Below, piece after piece: positions 62,401-64,000 of a stretch of DNA of 64,000 bases. The position numbers were made by a program, and so were the translations under genes. The stretch's first letter is position 1, and each line of letters starts with the position of its first letter. The DNA lies in assembly GCF_004359195.1 (NCBI RefSeq), contig NZ_CP037954.1, positions 62,001-126,000 on the forward strand, written 5' to 3'. The stretch is from Chryseobacterium salivictor (GTDB lineage: Bacteria > Bacteroidota > Bacteroidia > Flavobacteriales > Weeksellaceae). The notes beneath the pieces are model-generated. The model was given only the letters and a program-made list of their open reading frames with translations, ran no database searches and was not told where the DNA came from.

Positions 62401-63399
62401 ATGAGCGAAGAAGTTAAAAAATTCAAAATAACCATCGATGGTCAAACTACCGAAGTTTTGCCTGGCACTTCTATTCTGGAAGCCGCGAGACAAATCGGCG
62501 GTAAATCGGTACCACCGGCAATGTGTTATTACAAACCGCTGGAATCCAGCGGCGGTAGATGTAGAACCTGTCTGGTAGAAGTATCTAAAGGATCTGACGC
62601 TGATTCACGACCGATGCCGAAATTAGTCGCGAGTTGCAGAACAAGCGTGATGGACGGAATGGAAGTGAAAAACCTCACCTCCGAAAAAACTCAGGAAGCC
62701 AGAAAAGCCGTAACAGAATTTCTACTGATCAATCACCCGCTGGATTGCCCTATCTGTGATCAGGCAGGAGAATGTCATTTACAGGATTTAGGTTACGAAC
62801 ATGGTTTAGAAAGAACAAGAACAGAATTCGAAAGAAGAACTTTTGAGCCGGAAGATATTGGTCCTAATATCAAGTTGAATATGAACCGCTGCATCCTTTG
62901 TGCAAGATGCGTTTTAGTGGCCAATCAGTTGACCGAAAACAGAGAACACGGTATTTTGTTCCGCGGAGAACACGCAGAGATTTCGACCAATCTGAACAAA
63001 GCTTTAGAAAATGATTTCATTGGAAATGTCATTGATGTTTGTCCGGTTGGTGCTTTAACCGACAGAACGGCAAGGTTCGCGAGCAGAGTTTGGTTCACCA
63101 AACCAATGAATGCCACTTGTGAATGTTCAAAATGTGCAGGTAAAGCAGTCGTTTGGATGAAAGGCGAGGAAGTGATCAGGGTAACTGCCAGAAAAGACCA
63201 GTATGATGAAGTACAGGATTGGATCTGCGACGACTGTAGATTCCACAAAAAAGATTTAAAATACTGGACGATTGAAGGACCACGTCATATCGACCGCCAT
63301 TCGGTAATCTCTTTGAACCATTACGAAAAACCTAAAAATATGATCAGTCTTTTGGATAATCCAGATGCAAAAGAACTGAGCGATAAAGACGAGAAATAA
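62401..63399 (+). CDS. nuoG: NADH-quinone oxidoreductase subunit G (short form)
   Basis: A 332-residue protein of the 75-kDa iron-sulfur family. Ligands: MCYYKPLESSGGRCRTC near residue 41 for the [2Fe-2S]; NHPLDCPICDQAGECHLQDLG near 110 and NRCILCARC near 162 for [4Fe-4S]; later C-x-C-x2-C and CDDC sites near 240 and 280. It stops before the molybdopterin-like domain of long NuoG. The frame opens at 62386, but ATG 62401 is preferred. Confidence 0.92.
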   Translation: MSEEVKKFKITIDGQTTEVLPGTSILEAARQIGGKSVPPAMCYYKPLESSGGRCRTCLVEVSKGSDADSRPMPKLVASCRTSVMDGMEVKNLTSEKTQEARKAVTEFLLINHPLDCPICDQAGECHLQDLGYEHGLERTRTEFERRTFEPEDIGPNIKLNMNRCILCARCVLVANQLTENREHGILFRGEHAEISTNLNKALENDFIGNVIDVCPVGALTDRTARFASRVWFTKPMNATCECSKCAGKAVVWMKGEEVIRVTARKDQYDEVQDWICDDCRFHKKDLKYWTIEGPRHIDRHSVISLNHYEKPKNMISLLDNPDAKELSDKDEK

Positions 63400-63401
63400 T
63401 T

Positions 63402-64000
63402 ATGGAGTTAATCACTTTTAAAATAATATTAGTTGTTACACTTTTCGCAGTATCCTTAGGTGTTGCCGCCTATTCTACTTGGGGTGAAAGAAAAGTGGCG
63501 GCGATTCTGCAAGACAGAATTGGTCCAAACAGAGCCGGTCCTTTCGGGCTTTTACAACCTTTAGCCGATGGTGGAAAACTTTTCTTCAAAGAAGGATTTG
63601 TTCCGCAGGGAGCCGATCGGTTTTTATTCTATATCGGACCTGCCCTAACCATGTTTATTTCCCTCATTACCGGAGCAGTAATTCCTTGGGGAAAATCTTT
63701 GAATATCGGTGGGAATTCTTTTGACATTCAGGTGGCCAATATCGATGTAGGGGTTTTGTACTTGATAGCAATGGTTTCCATCGGAGTTTACGGAATGATG
63801 ATTGGAGGCTGGGCTTCGAATAATAAATACTCGCTGATCGGTGCAATCCGTGCTTCATCACAAATGATTTCTTACGAACTGGCGATGGGTCTTTCTCTTC
63901 TTTCTATTATATTAATGGCCGGAAGTTTAGATTTACATTTCATCACTTCATCCCAGGGTGCAGGTAAAATATGGGGTTTTATTCCGGCAGACGGAATGAA
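63402..64000 (+). CDS. nuoH: NADH-quinone oxidoreductase subunit H (cut by window end)
   Basis: The first 199 codons of NuoH, cut by the window end. The start reads MELITFKIILVVTLFAV, then the conserved GERKVAAILQDRIGPNRAGP and LLQPLADGGKLFFKE blocks; membrane helices follow. Starts 2 bp behind the nuoG stop. Confidence 0.93.
   Translation, partial: MELITFKIILVVTLFAVSLGVAAYSTWGERKVAAILQDRIGPNRAGPFGLLQPLADGGKLFFKEGFVPQGADRFLFYIGPALTMFISLITGAVIPWGKSLNIGGNSFDIQVANIDVGVLYLIAMVSIGVYGMMIGGWASNNKYSLIGAIRASSQMISYELAMGLSLLSIILMAGSLDLHFITSSQGAGKIWGFIPADGM

Noticed and set aside
1..64000. CRISPR arrays, rRNA genes, prophage
   Set aside because: No regularly spaced direct repeats, rRNA sequence or phage structural genes were seen.

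Overview
The window looks like a chromosomal segment of a flavobacterium, most probably Weeksellaceae (Chryseobacterium/Kaistella-like). The evidence is the AT-rich sequence, the Bacteroidota promoter word TAnnTTTG in front of many genes, a type IX secretion C-terminal sorting domain on an exported nuclease, a short NuoG typical of this group, and a DUF349 protein and MgsA/RarA of Bacteroidota type. The genus is an inference.

Layout. 1-9.5 kb: PAP2 phosphatase, tatA, an MFS exporter, a decayed IS91-like remnant, a tyrosine phosphatase, dnaA, a thioesterase, a peptidase E, pheA and rarA. 9.5-16.7 kb: yidD, lgt, nnr, mscL, serA with a HAD-like gene, idi, gcvT and a small Cys-rich exported protein that the length cut-off of ordinary ORF calling misses. 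16.7-24.2 kb: an ArsC-like protein, DUF488, a TUDOR-like protein, a LysR regulator with a YeiH exporter, a ClC channel, and a divergent Fe-S repair module (ric, Rrf2 regulator, membrane protein) with an Lrp regulator. 24.3-35.3 kb: tamB and tsaD with starts 4 bp apart, rsmE, an outer-membrane protein, an HTTM-like membrane gene pair flanked by a decayed partial copy of trmH, trmH itself and ansA.

35.3-41 kb is the accessory part. It holds tRNA-Ser(GGA), a complete 1386-bp ISAon1-type insertion sequence with perfect 8-bp target duplications, a broken istB (IS21), a PfkB kinase, a histidine kinase reduced to its two ends, a response regulator fused to a Crp-type DNA-binding protein, a RAYT transposase tail and tRNA-CAU.

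41.3-64 kb: mce, rbfA, a LolC/E-type permease, a type IX-secreted endonuclease I, a three-gene cassette (ATP-cone/PD-(D/E)XK nuclease, beta-CASP RNase, P-loop ATPase), aroE, a DUF349 protein, ribD, a YigZ protein, a zinc peptidase, an acetyltransferase-like protein and the complex I operon nuoA-nuoH, cut by the window end, with an outer-membrane-like gene between nuoF and nuoG.

No CRISPR array, rRNA or prophage was seen. The items most worth a second look are: the trmH duplication around the HTTM pair; the loss of the sensor kinase beside the REC-Crp regulator; the nuclease cassette; a dispersed ~110-bp intergenic repeat family; a structured element in front of gcvT; and a set of promoters so close to their start codons that the mRNAs should be leaderless.
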